5,347 bases of DNA, from the NCBI GenBank assembly GCA_003650785.1, contig QMRW01000088.1, positions 1 to 5,347 on the forward strand. The letters run 5' to 3'. Below, piece by piece: positions 1 to 5,347 of the stretch. The DNA comes from Thermoprotei archaeon (GTDB taxonomy: Archaea; Thermoproteota; Thermoprotei; Thermofilales; B20-G17). Numbering within the stretch: the first letter of the stretch is position 1; every line of letters starts with the position of its first letter. The translations under genes were made by a program, and so were the position numbers. The notes under the pieces are model-generated. The model was not told the origin of the DNA and made no database searches. It worked only from the letters and a program-made list of their open reading frames with translations.

Positions 1-279
1 ATTAGCCCTGAGCACTTCCTGTACCATGGGTATCTCAGGACTCAGCTTTCTAGTCCCCACGTGGGATACTATGCCATGGACTAGTGGATGCACTCCTGTG
101 AGAATAGTAGTCCAACCAGGATGAGTAGGTATACCTGTAGCGTAAGCAGAGGTGAACATTATGGATTCTCTAGCTATTCTATCAATATTAGGTGAAGTTT
201 TTCTGATATACCCATAACATGTTAAATGATCCGCCCTTAGAGTGTCTATGCCTATTAAGATTATGTTCGGTCTTCTCAT
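1..279 (-). CDS. Sulfatase-family (alkaline phosphatase superfamily) hydrolase, N-terminal part, cut by window edge
   Basis: The first 93 codons of a larger protein are visible; sulfatases usually run to 400-550 residues, so most of the gene lies left of the window. The product opens MRRPNIILIGIDTLRADHL, the first strand and metal-binding segment of the sulfatase fold, with D12 the expected metal ligand. CYGY (21-24), SPNIDRIA (29-36) and LTGVHPLVHG (60-69) follow the family pattern. In sulfatases the nucleophile lies in C-x-P-x-R just before LTG and becomes formylglycine; here that stretch reads T52-H-P-G-W56, so Cys and Arg are both absent. A Thr nucleophile is known elsewhere in the superfamily (nucleotide pyrophosphatase/phosphodiesterases), so phosphoester hydrolysis is possible; the true substrate is unknown. 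There is no signal peptide, which suggests a cytoplasmic enzyme. The ATG at 279 is preceded by an SD-like AGGTG. The gene is divergent from the GH20 gene. Family call is firm, activity is not. Confidence 0.88.
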   Translation of the reverse strand, partial: MRRPNIILIGIDTLRADHLTCYGYIRKTSPNIDRIARESIMFTSAYATGIPTHPGWTTILTGVHPLVHGIVSHVGTRKLSPEIPMVQEVLRAN

Positions 280-284
280 CTCAT

Positions 285-290
285 ACACCT
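285..290 (-). promoter_or_regulatory. Ribosome binding site of the sulfatase-like gene
   Basis: Read on the minus strand this is AGGTGT, matching the AGGTG part of the archaeal anti-Shine-Dalgarno complement, five bases before the ATG at 279. It decides the start: another ATG at 284 runs into a stop after two codons. Confidence 0.6.
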
Positions 291-314
291 ATCACATTCT
301 ACCTCGATTACACG

Positions 315-326
315 ACTATTTATAGT
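315..326. promoter_or_regulatory. Shared TATA-like dyad between divergent genes
   Basis: The plus strand reads ACTATTTATAGT and the minus strand ACTATAAATAGT, so the element is a near-perfect 12-bp palindrome with a TATA-box core in both directions. Archaeal initiation about 25-27 bp downstream would give a leader of roughly 33 nt for the GH20 gene (start 380) and roughly 15 nt for the sulfatase-like gene (start 279). Both leaders would contain the SD sequences seen there. No clear BRE could be identified on either side. A second AT-rich stretch, GATTTTAAGG at 350-359, could serve the plus gene instead and would place initiation near 380 (leaderless), but the SD at 369-373 argues against that. 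Confidence 0.5.
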
Positions 327-368
327 ATGGCTTGAGCATAGGATGTAAAGATTTTAAGGAAAGTTTGT

Positions 369-373
369 AGGAG
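369..373 (+). promoter_or_regulatory. Ribosome binding site of the GH20 gene
   Basis: AGGAG lies six bases before the GTG at 380. It supports this non-ATG start; the ATG at 384 and the TTG at 378 are out of frame. Confidence 0.75.
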
Positions 374-379
374 ATATTT

Positions 380-2320
380 GTGCATGTTATACCTAAACCT
401 AGGGAAGTATACCATAGAGAAGGGCAGTGCTTCCTCTCCCCTCCTATTAAGGTTTACAGTAGGGGATTGAGGGAGGTCATAGTAAAATCCTTGGAAGAAG
501 AACTTCAATTCTGGAGGCTCAGATATACTATGTCTGAACTTGAGGAAGCCGATATTATAGTTCTCATAGAAAAGGATTATGAGAATTATCTGAGTGAACA
601 TAGTATAATAGTTCCTGAAAGAATAGGGCTAGAGGGTTATGTAATAGATATACGCTTGAAGAAAGTCTATGTAGTAGCGAAGAGTCAACTGGGTATATTC
701 TACGGTATACAAACACTACGTCAGATGATAGAAGTTAGTAATGGAGCCCTAATACTCCCCTGTCTACTAATAATAGACTACCCCCAATTTAAATCCAGAG
801 GATTCACAGATGATATAAGTAGGGGTCCTGTACCTAGACTTCAGTTTGTAGAGAGAGTAGTCAAAATACTAGCTGAGCATAAGATGAATGCATTTACACA
901 CTATATGGAACTCCATGCACTTAAGTTTCCATCTCATCCTGATACCACATGGCAGGATTACCTTACTCCTGGTGAAGTTAAGGCTATTGCTGAACTTTGT
1001 AAAGAGTACTTTATAGATTACTTTCCATCAATTCAATCCTTCGGACATTCTAGGATACTGCTAAGTAAACCTGAATACCTCCACCTAGCAGAATTTCCAG
1101 GAAGTTCACTTCTCTCACCAGTAAAACCCGAAGTCTATGAGTTTCTAAGAGACATCTATAGAGATGTATGTAGACTCTACGGTTCAAAGTACTTCAATAT
1201 CAACTGTGATGAAACAGGTGATCTGGGAAAGGGGGCTAGTAGAGAGTTATGTAAGGAAGTAGGAGAAGGGGCAGTTTACCTAGCACATATCCTAAAGCTT
1301 AGAGAGATCCTGAGGGATCTTGGAAGGATTCCTATGATGTGGGGAGATATGGTGTTGAAGTATAAAGAAATAATAGAGAAAATCCCACGTGATATAGTAA
1401 TACTGAATTGGAACTACTCCGCTAGAGATAGTTTTGATCATTTAATAGAGCCTTTATGGAGGTATGGTATAAAACAAATAGTCTGCCCTGGTATACAGTG
1501 TTGGGGTAGACTATTTCCAGACTATATTGAAGCAAGGATTAATATAAGTAGATTTTCAAGAGATGGAGCTAGGTATGGAGTTATAGGAGTACTCACGACT
1601 TCGTGGGATGATGATGGTGAAAATCTTCAATCACTTAATTTTTACGGTATACTCCTAGCAGCAGAGGCTTCCTGGTGTGGTAGTATAGGAGAGGATTTTG
1701 ATGAGAGATTTGATTGGGCGCTCTTTAGATCTAGAAGTAGAGTGGGAAAGGCCATAAGATTATTAAGTGAGTGCATCCATGGGAGACTCATAGGTTACAC
1801 TAGATCCTTCTGGATGAACCCCTTCGAGAACATAAGCATACTGGCTCTGATGGCAAAAGAATCTGAAAAGTGCTATGAGTTGATTGAGAGAGTAGAAGAG
1901 ATAATTAGTGAAGCTAAACGGACTATTAGGAGAAATCTAGATCTACTTGATTTCATAGAGTTCTCTGCTAAAAGGCTTAAACATGTGATGATCAAGGTAT
2001 TGGGATCCTACAGTCTCGTCAGATCTGTAGAAATAAAAAGAGGAGTTAAAGAGGCATTAGAAGAGTCCATTAATACTTTCGAGAGGTTATATAGTGAGAT
2101 ACCTGAGATTGAAGACTTTCATAGAATACTATGGAATAGAGAGAGTAAGAATAAGGCATTTGAGAATATTATAAGCCCACGCTATAGTGCCTACCGAAAA
2201 TTACTCAAGGATATACTTGAGAAATTAACGAGTATGAAAGCTGAAGAATTAACAATATCGCAACTCACAAATGAGTTGACAGCCCTTACCTATGTTCCTT
2301 ACATTCCTATGATGACTTAA
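380..2320 (+). CDS. GH20 beta-N-acetylhexosaminidase
   Basis: Glycoside hydrolase family 20 enzymes remove terminal GlcNAc or GalNAc by substrate-assisted catalysis, in which an Asp orients the acetamido group and the next Glu is the acid/base. This 646-aa protein has the usual order. An N-terminal GH20b-like domain runs from VIPKPREVYHREG (3-15) to EGYVIDIRLKKVYVVAKSQL (85-104) and FYGIQTLRQM. A catalytic barrel then starts at DYPQFKSRGFTDDISRG (133-149; R140 is the expected substrate-binding Arg). Visible active-site elements are FGHS (H223), the pair D277-E278 in FNINCDETGDLG, W321 in MMWGDM, W344 in LNWNY and W409 in TTSWDDDGE. A helical, charged C-terminal region fills about 440-646. There is no signal peptide or membrane segment, so it is probably cytoplasmic. 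The GTG start is supported by an AGGAG. It is divergent from the sulfatase-like gene, consistent with glycan breakdown or recycling. Exact substrate (GlcNAc or GalNAc, linkage) is unknown. Confidence 0.93.
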   Translation: MHVIPKPREVYHREGQCFLSPPIKVYSRGLREVIVKSLEEELQFWRLRYTMSELEEADIIVLIEKDYENYLSEHSIIVPERIGLEGYVIDIRLKKVYVVAKSQLGIFYGIQTLRQMIEVSNGALILPCLLIIDYPQFKSRGFTDDISRGPVPRLQFVERVVKILAEHKMNAFTHYMELHALKFPSHPDTTWQDYLTPGEVKAIAELCKEYFIDYFPSIQSFGHSRILLSKPEYLHLAEFPGSSLLSPVKPEVYEFLRDIYRDVCRLYGSKYFNINCDETGDLGKGASRELCKEVGEGAVYLAHILKLREILRDLGRIPMMWGDMVLKYKEIIEKIPRDIVILNWNYSARDSFDHLIEPLWRYGIKQIVCPGIQCWGRLFPDYIEARINISRFSRDGARYGVIGVLTTSWDDDGENLQSLNFYGILLAAEASWCGSIGEDFDERFDWALFRSRSRVGKAIRLLSECIHGRLIGYTRSFWMNPFENISILALMAKESEKCYELIERVEEIISEAKRTIRRNLDLLDFIEFSAKRLKHVMIKVLGSYSLVRSVEIKRGVKEALEESINTFERLYSEIPEIEDFHRILWNRESKNKAFENIISPRYSAYRKLLKDILEKLTSMKAEELTISQLTNELTALTYVPYIPMMT

Positions 2321-2433
2321 TACCCAAATTCGCTAATAGACCATTTTCAATTCGTTCTATCCGTACTCTCCATGAATTTATTACATTTGATGTTATTAAA
2401 AGGTCTTGTAATCTCTTAACTCCCACAAGTATT

Positions 2434-2442
2434 GTAAATAAT
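2434..2442 (+). promoter_or_regulatory. Candidate TATA box of the cysteine hydrolase gene
   Basis: TGTAAATAA is centred about 45 bp before the ATG at 2483. Initiation 25-27 bp downstream would give a leader of about 19 nt that contains the SD at 2472-2477. The alternative box at 2393-2401 would give a leader of about 60 nt. Confidence 0.35.
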
Positions 2443-2471
2443 GCTTATTATGACAACCCCCCGATGTGATT

Positions 2472-2477
2472 GGGGAG
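2472..2477 (+). promoter_or_regulatory. Ribosome binding site that decides the cysteine hydrolase start
   Basis: GGGGAG lies five bases before the ATG at 2483, an ideal archaeal arrangement. It favours 2483 over the in-frame upstream ATGs at 2441 and 2450, neither of which has an SD. Confidence 0.7.
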
Positions 2478-2482
2478 TCCCT

Positions 2483-3022
2483 ATGTCTAAGATGGCTGTA
2501 GTAGTAATAGATATGCTTAAGGATTTCGTCTATGGTGCGCTTAAATGTGAAAGAGCTCTCGACATTATACCTAATATAAGGAGGCTATTGAACTATGCTA
2601 GAGAGAAGGAAATTCCCATAATATATGCTAACGATGCCCACCTACCTGAAGTAGACCTGGAGTTTAAGAAGTGGGGACCTCATGCTATAAAGGGAACTGA
2701 AGGAGCTGAAGTAATAGATGAACTGAAACCTCAGGAGAAGGATTTTGTAATTGAAAAGAGGAGGTACAGTGCCTTCTACGAAACGGGTCTTGATATGCTA
2801 TTGAGAGAGCTAAATGTGGATACCCTTATCCTCACAGGACTTCATACTAACATATGTGTTAAGCATACAGCAGCCGATGCCTTCTATAGGGGCTATAAGA
2901 TCATTGTTCCAGAGGATTGTGTAACTACATTTACCGAGGAGGATCATAGATGGGGACTCAAGTATATGAAAGAGATATATGGGGCTAAGATAGTAACCCT
3001 AGAGGAACTGATAAAAGAATAG
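2483..3022 (+). CDS. Isochorismatase-fold cysteine hydrolase, nicotinamidase-like
   Basis: From the ATG at 2483 the product is 179 aa, MSKMAVVVIDMLKDF..., a normal length for this family. The family's catalytic triad is visible: D10 in VVVIDMLKDF, K92 in EKRRYSAFYET and C125 in GLHTNICVKHTAADA. A nicotinamidase-like metal site is also suggested by D51-A-H53 and H67 in WGPHAIKGTEGAEV. Nicotinamidases deamidate nicotinamide to nicotinate for NAD salvage; close relatives include N-carbamoylsarcosine amidase-type enzymes and isochorismatases. The pattern resembles archaeal proteins labelled N-carbamoylsarcosine amidase-related, so the exact substrate is open. The protein is soluble and probably oligomeric, as is common in the family. 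A longer reading from 2441 would add 14 residues (MLIMTTPRCDWGVP) with no family counterpart that I recognise and no SD. It sits alone between gaps of 162 and 158 bp with its own promoter candidates, so no operon is implied. Confidence 0.9.
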   Translation: MSKMAVVVIDMLKDFVYGALKCERALDIIPNIRRLLNYAREKEIPIIYANDAHLPEVDLEFKKWGPHAIKGTEGAEVIDELKPQEKDFVIEKRRYSAFYETGLDMLLRELNVDTLILTGLHTNICVKHTAADAFYRGYKIIVPEDCVTTFTEEDHRWGLKYMKEIYGAKIVTLEELIKE

Positions 3023-3061
3023 GTCACTGGATATAACTAACTTGCGAATCTGAAGGAGTGA

Positions 3062-3067
3062 TTTTTT
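3062..3067 (+). terminator. Candidate T-stretch terminator after the cysteine hydrolase gene
   Basis: Six consecutive T residues lie 40 bp after the stop codon in the otherwise mixed stretch GAGTGATTTTTTGTAAGG. Archaeal RNA polymerase terminates at T-runs without needing a hairpin, and no stem is evident here. This would separate the gene from the rhomboid gene downstream. Confidence 0.4.
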
Positions 3068-3149
3068 GTAAGGCTATCACCCTCTTCTCAGATCTATAAC
3101 TACACCAATGTGATTCTGTACTAATATAGGATTTGAGCTCAGAGTAGGA

Positions 3150-3157
3150 TTTAAATT
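3150..3157 (+). promoter_or_regulatory. TATA box of the rhomboid gene, likely leaderless transcript
   Basis: TTTAAATT lies in GGATTTAAATTTCA. Its centre is about 27 bp before the ATG at 3181, so initiation would fall at or next to that start codon. No SD is present before either candidate ATG, as expected for a leaderless archaeal mRNA. Confidence 0.55.
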
Positions 3158-3180
3158 TCACTGCCACTAGCATGAACAGT

Positions 3181-3942
3181 ATGATACCTATCGGTGAAAT
3201 TAGGAGGAAGAAAAAAGTTCCTATAATGACGTGGATGCTTATTATAGTTAATGTAGCCATTTTCGTCTACTGTCTTCTAAAAGGTCCTGCTTACTATGGA
3301 GGAATTATACAGAAGTATGGTATGGTACCCTACGATATACTATGTGGAAGGAGACTGCATACTATAATCACCTCTATGTTCCTTCACGGTGGCCTTCTGC
3401 ATCTCATCGGCAATATGATGTTTCTACTAATATTTGGTCCTGGAGTGGAATCAAGGATAGGTAGGACTAGATTCATGGAATTATACTTAGGTAGTGGTAT
3501 AGTAGCGAGCTTTGCACATATAGTGATTCTTCTCCTCTTCTCTGAACCCATTATAGTTTACGGCCCATTCGGTTATAGTGAGATAGATCCACTAAAGATA
3601 CCATGTATAGGAGCATCTGGAGCAATTTCAGGTCTCCTAGGTGCCTACATGGTTCTATTACCCAACGTTCTCCTAGATGTACTGACTATGATAGGTCCCA
3701 TACCCATGATAATCAGGATACCTGCCGCAGTTTTTATCTTCTTCTGGTTCCTCTATCAACTGTATATGGGAACTGTTTCCATCTCCTTTGGCTTCTACTC
3801 TGGAGTGGCCTTCTGGGCGCACATAGGTGGCTTTATAGCCGGACTTGTAATGGCACCCTCGCTAGGGAAAGAGGTACGTAGAAAAAGGAGAGTTAGAGTG
3901 GACTATGCTGGTAGGATATGGTATGAAGTACCAGTAAAGTAG
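3181..3942 (+). CDS. Rhomboid-family intramembrane serine protease
   Basis: Rhomboids cut transmembrane segments of other membrane proteins with a Ser-His dyad inside the bilayer. From the ATG at 3181 the product is 253 aa. It shows the family signature in order: a first membrane segment (about 14-33), a loop with YGMVPYDILCGRRLHT (46-61), FLHGGLLHLIGNMMFL (67-82; H74 and N78 match the oxyanion-side residues), VESRIG (89-94), the catalytic G144-A-S146-G, a hydrophobic segment around 176-196 and FWAHIGGFIAG with catalytic H214. About six membrane segments fit. A basic tail (229-240, KEVRRKRRVRVD) should stay in the cytoplasm. All active-site residues are intact. The start at 3181 fits the promoter position, and the resulting MIPIGEIRR resembles the MIP-type opening of many prokaryotic rhomboids; an in-frame ATG at 3172 would add three residues (MNS). 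Its substrate is unknown and neighbours give no clue. Confidence 0.93.
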   Translation: MIPIGEIRRKKKVPIMTWMLIIVNVAIFVYCLLKGPAYYGGIIQKYGMVPYDILCGRRLHTIITSMFLHGGLLHLIGNMMFLLIFGPGVESRIGRTRFMELYLGSGIVASFAHIVILLLFSEPIIVYGPFGYSEIDPLKIPCIGASGAISGLLGAYMVLLPNVLLDVLTMIGPIPMIIRIPAAVFIFFWFLYQLYMGTVSISFGFYSGVAFWAHIGGFIAGLVMAPSLGKEVRRKRRVRVDYAGRIWYEVPVK

Positions 3943-4210
3943 AGTTTCACTTTATCTATTCTACTGATATTCCTACTACACTAGTATCTGAGTTATTATA
4001 GTGTTTCTCGTGAGATTGTGAACAGTTAGTGGAGATTTTGTAGATTGTCCAGTATGACTTCGTTTCAGGAGTACACTATCTCTCCTCCACTCCTTCATTT
4101 AATCTCTCAGAAATACTATGAGTACTCACCTTTTCTCTATGAAATCTCACAGTTCCTTATCCTATAGATTCTACTTCCATAGTCGAATACGACCTAACGA
4201 GCTAGCGTAC
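3943..4210. other. Convergent intergenic region between rhomboid and MFS genes
   Basis: This 268-bp gap separates the 3' ends of two convergent genes. I see no convincing gene, tRNA or C/D-box RNA motif. It has pyrimidine-rich stretches on the plus strand (for example 3945-3960 and 4079-4104) that may help end rhomboid transcripts, a weak long-range complement (AGTGGAG at 4028-4034 with CTCCACT at 4085-4091), and a 10-bp palindrome TGAGTACTCA at 4119-4128. No strong T-run is present on the minus strand after the MFS stop. Confidence 0.4.
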
Positions 4211-5347
4211 CTATTTGAGGTTTCGAGAGCGAGAAGACTTAAGACTTCTCTTTAGTGCTAACAGAGGTGCCAGAGATAGGAGATTCATCAAACCTCCAGA
4301 TAGTATGGTAATCTTGGGTTCTATATTCCACAGTATAGCTCCTATCGTTGGAGTGGGTAGAGTACATAGACCTACCATAGTATCTAAGAGACCCGAGGAA
4401 ACAGCTACTCCATAACGTGGAGCTAGTTTTGATAATAGTGCTCTCCTAGCAGGTAAGTCTAAGGCTGTAGCTAGTCCTAAAAAGATGTATGTTATCAGAG
4501 CATCTACGAATCCAGAAGTATAGCTGTAGCCGAGGTAGCTTAAGGCTACGCCTATGAAATGAAGAGCAAGTACTTTTACTTCTCCTACTCTATCAACTAG
4601 TAGTCCACAGAGAGGTTGTATTAGGATGTAAACTATACTCCTAGTGGTTACTATTAGACTATACTCAAACTCGCTAAGTCCTAGTACTCGTTTAGCGAAG
4701 AGAGGTACATAAGATACAGTTATGAAAACACTAAAGTCGTGTACCATTATCGTGAGTATGAGGATAGACAGACTTTTAATTCGTAATATCTCTACTACAT
4801 TATCCATTCTATTGCATCGAGGTTTCTGAGTACGAGGAAAGTATAGGAGAATTAGGATAGCTATTAAGAGAAATACTAGTGAGGAGATCGTGTACAGTAG
4901 ATCGTAATCCCATATGTTAACTATAAGACCTGAACTCAGAGAACCTATAGTACGTGCAAGACCTATAAGTGCATAGTAGGACGCGAAGGCTAGACCCAGT
5001 CTTCTCATAGGCATAGTGGTTGCGATAACCTCTATACCCGACTGAGTAAAGAGTGCAATAGCAAAGCTAGATACAAGCAGTATTACTATCAAATCTACTA
5101 CTCCTGAAATCCACCTCAAGTAGAGTACGGAGATTGATAGTAGAAGTACGGAGGATAAGAGTACTAGTCTCCATGAAATCTTCTCTACTATAAGCCCAGC
5201 CACTATGGAAAGTACCCATGGGAGACTGATCACTAGAATGGAGGAGAATCCCACCTCTTGAATGCTGAATCCCCTTTCATCAACATAGAATGGGAGTAAA
5301 GTCTGCCATATAGAATTATTAAAGACTATGAGCATGCCTAGCACTAA
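4211..5347 (-). CDS. Major facilitator superfamily (MFS) transporter, 5' end cut by window edge
   Basis: A polytopic membrane protein of the MFS fold; 378 codons are visible before the TAG at 4211-4213. The frame stays open to the right edge, so the GTG at 5344 is probably internal and the true start lies beyond the window. The visible sequence begins inside the first membrane helix (LGMLIVFNNSIWQTLLPFYV). About 12 hydrophobic segments fall into two halves, joined by a short charged linker around residues 170-190 counted from that GTG (RTQKPRCNRMD). The second half has a clear MFS motif A, GLLVDRVGEVK (247-257), between helices; the matching loop in the first half is degenerate, GLIVEKISWR (50-59). 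MPMRRLGLAFASYYALIG (111-128) and PARRALLSKLAPRYGVAVSS (298-317) look like corresponding segments of the two halves. The tail is basic (RSLKSSRSRNLK). MFS carriers move small solutes using ion gradients; substrate and direction cannot be read here. Confidence 0.85.
   Translation of the reverse strand, partial: LVLGMLIVFNNSIWQTLLPFYVDERGFSIQEVGFSSILVISLPWVLSIVAGLIVEKISWRLVLLSSVLLLSISVLYLRWISGVVDLIVILLVSSFAIALFTQSGIEVIATTMPMRRLGLAFASYYALIGLARTIGSLSSGLIVNIWDYDLLYTISSLVFLLIAILILLYFPRTQKPRCNRMDNVVEILRIKSLSILILTIMVHDFSVFITVSYVPLFAKRVLGLSEFEYSLIVTTRSIVYILIQPLCGLLVDRVGEVKVLALHFIGVALSYLGYSYTSGFVDALITYIFLGLATALDLPARRALLSKLAPRYGVAVSSGLLDTMVGLCTLPTPTIGAILWNIEPKITILSGGLMNLLSLAPLLALKRSLKSSRSRNLK

Larger units (their letters stand above)
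2321..2482. other. Intergenic region between GH20 and cysteine hydrolase genes
   Basis: No gene is seen here. It holds a weak T-rich stretch soon after the GH20 stop (ATTTTCAATTCGTT, 2343-2356), which may help termination, and two TATA-like boxes: TTATTAAAA at 2393-2401 and TGTAAATAA at 2434-2442. The frame of the downstream gene is open back to an ATG at 2441, but that codon overlaps the second box and has no SD. Confidence 0.4.

Noticed and set aside
320..601. Minus-strand open frame of 93 codons over the start of the GH20 gene
   Set aside because: It lies antisense to the conserved GH20 N-terminal domain and across the divergent promoter region, has no recognisable motif, and is explained as a shadow of the real gene.
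3023..3180. Possible C/D-box small RNA between the cysteine hydrolase and rhomboid genes
   Set aside because: No proper box C (TGATGA) paired with box D (CTGA) was found on either strand; only partial matches such as GTGATTC occur.
3024..3260. Minus-strand open frame of 78 codons with a hydrophobic stretch
   Set aside because: Its hydrophobic part is simply antisense to the first membrane helix of the rhomboid; it starts inside that gene and no promoter or SD was found for it.
3603..3881. Plus-strand frame of 92 codons inside the rhomboid gene
   Set aside because: It overlaps the catalytic part of the rhomboid in another frame and has a Cys/Arg/Ser/His-rich composition with no family signature.
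4028..4091. AGTGGAG / CTCCACT complement
   Set aside because: Seven pairs with a loop of about 50 bases is weak and likely to occur by chance; no T-run follows it.
3976..4098. Minus-strand 40-codon frame in the convergent gap
   Set aside because: No SD, no promoter-like box and an unremarkable composition (MKEWRRDSVLLKRSHTGQ...); a frame of this length is expected by chance.
4119..4128. Palindrome TGAGTACTCA in the convergent gap
   Set aside because: A single 10-bp palindrome with no second copy seen nearby and no promoter beside it; too little to call an operator or terminator.
4215..4415. Plus-strand frame of 66 codons antisense to the MFS 3' end
   Set aside because: The MFS frame is clearly coding here; the opposite frame shows no motif.
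5342..5344. GTG as the start of the MFS gene
   Set aside because: The frame is open to the window edge and the codon falls within the first membrane helix, so the real start is most likely outside the window.

Overview
The window reads as archaeal, most likely from a thermophilic member of the Thermoproteota (Crenarchaeota). This rests on AT-rich DNA, isoleucine written mostly as ATA, arginine written almost entirely as AGA/AGG, archaeal-type TATA boxes, Shine-Dalgarno (SD) cores of the AGGAG/AGGTG type, and protein families common in archaea. The exact lineage cannot be fixed from the sequence alone. I saw no rRNA, tRNA, CRISPR array, insertion sequence or prophage.

Layout, left to right. 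At 1-279 (minus) is the N-terminal part of a sulfatase/alkaline-phosphatase-superfamily hydrolase; it runs off the left edge, and a Thr stands where sulfatases have the formylglycine Cys. Across a roughly 100-bp divergent promoter region is a complete 646-aa GH20 beta-N-acetylhexosaminidase on the plus strand (380-2320). Next come a complete isochorismatase-fold cysteine hydrolase with a nicotinamidase-like metal site (plus, best start 2483, ending 3022) and a complete rhomboid intramembrane serine protease (plus, best start 3181, ending 3942). After a 268-bp convergent gap, an MFS transporter lies on the minus strand (4211-5347) and is cut at its 5' end by the right edge.

The genes do not form a tight operon. 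Gaps of 98 to 268 bp and separate promoter-like boxes suggest mostly independent transcription units. The one pair with a believable functional link is the divergent sulfatase-like hydrolase and hexosaminidase. Both lack signal peptides and could act in the cytoplasm on an amino-sugar glycan carrying sulfate or phosphate groups. The cysteine hydrolase may serve nicotinamide salvage or a related amide hydrolysis. The rhomboid and the MFS carrier are membrane proteins whose substrates cannot be read from the sequence.

I found no clearly new multi-gene system. The points most worth following are the Thr-type nucleophile of the sulfatase-like protein, the near-palindromic TATA element shared by the divergent pair, a signal-less archaeal GH20 enzyme with a variant catalytic motif, and start-site revisions for two genes.
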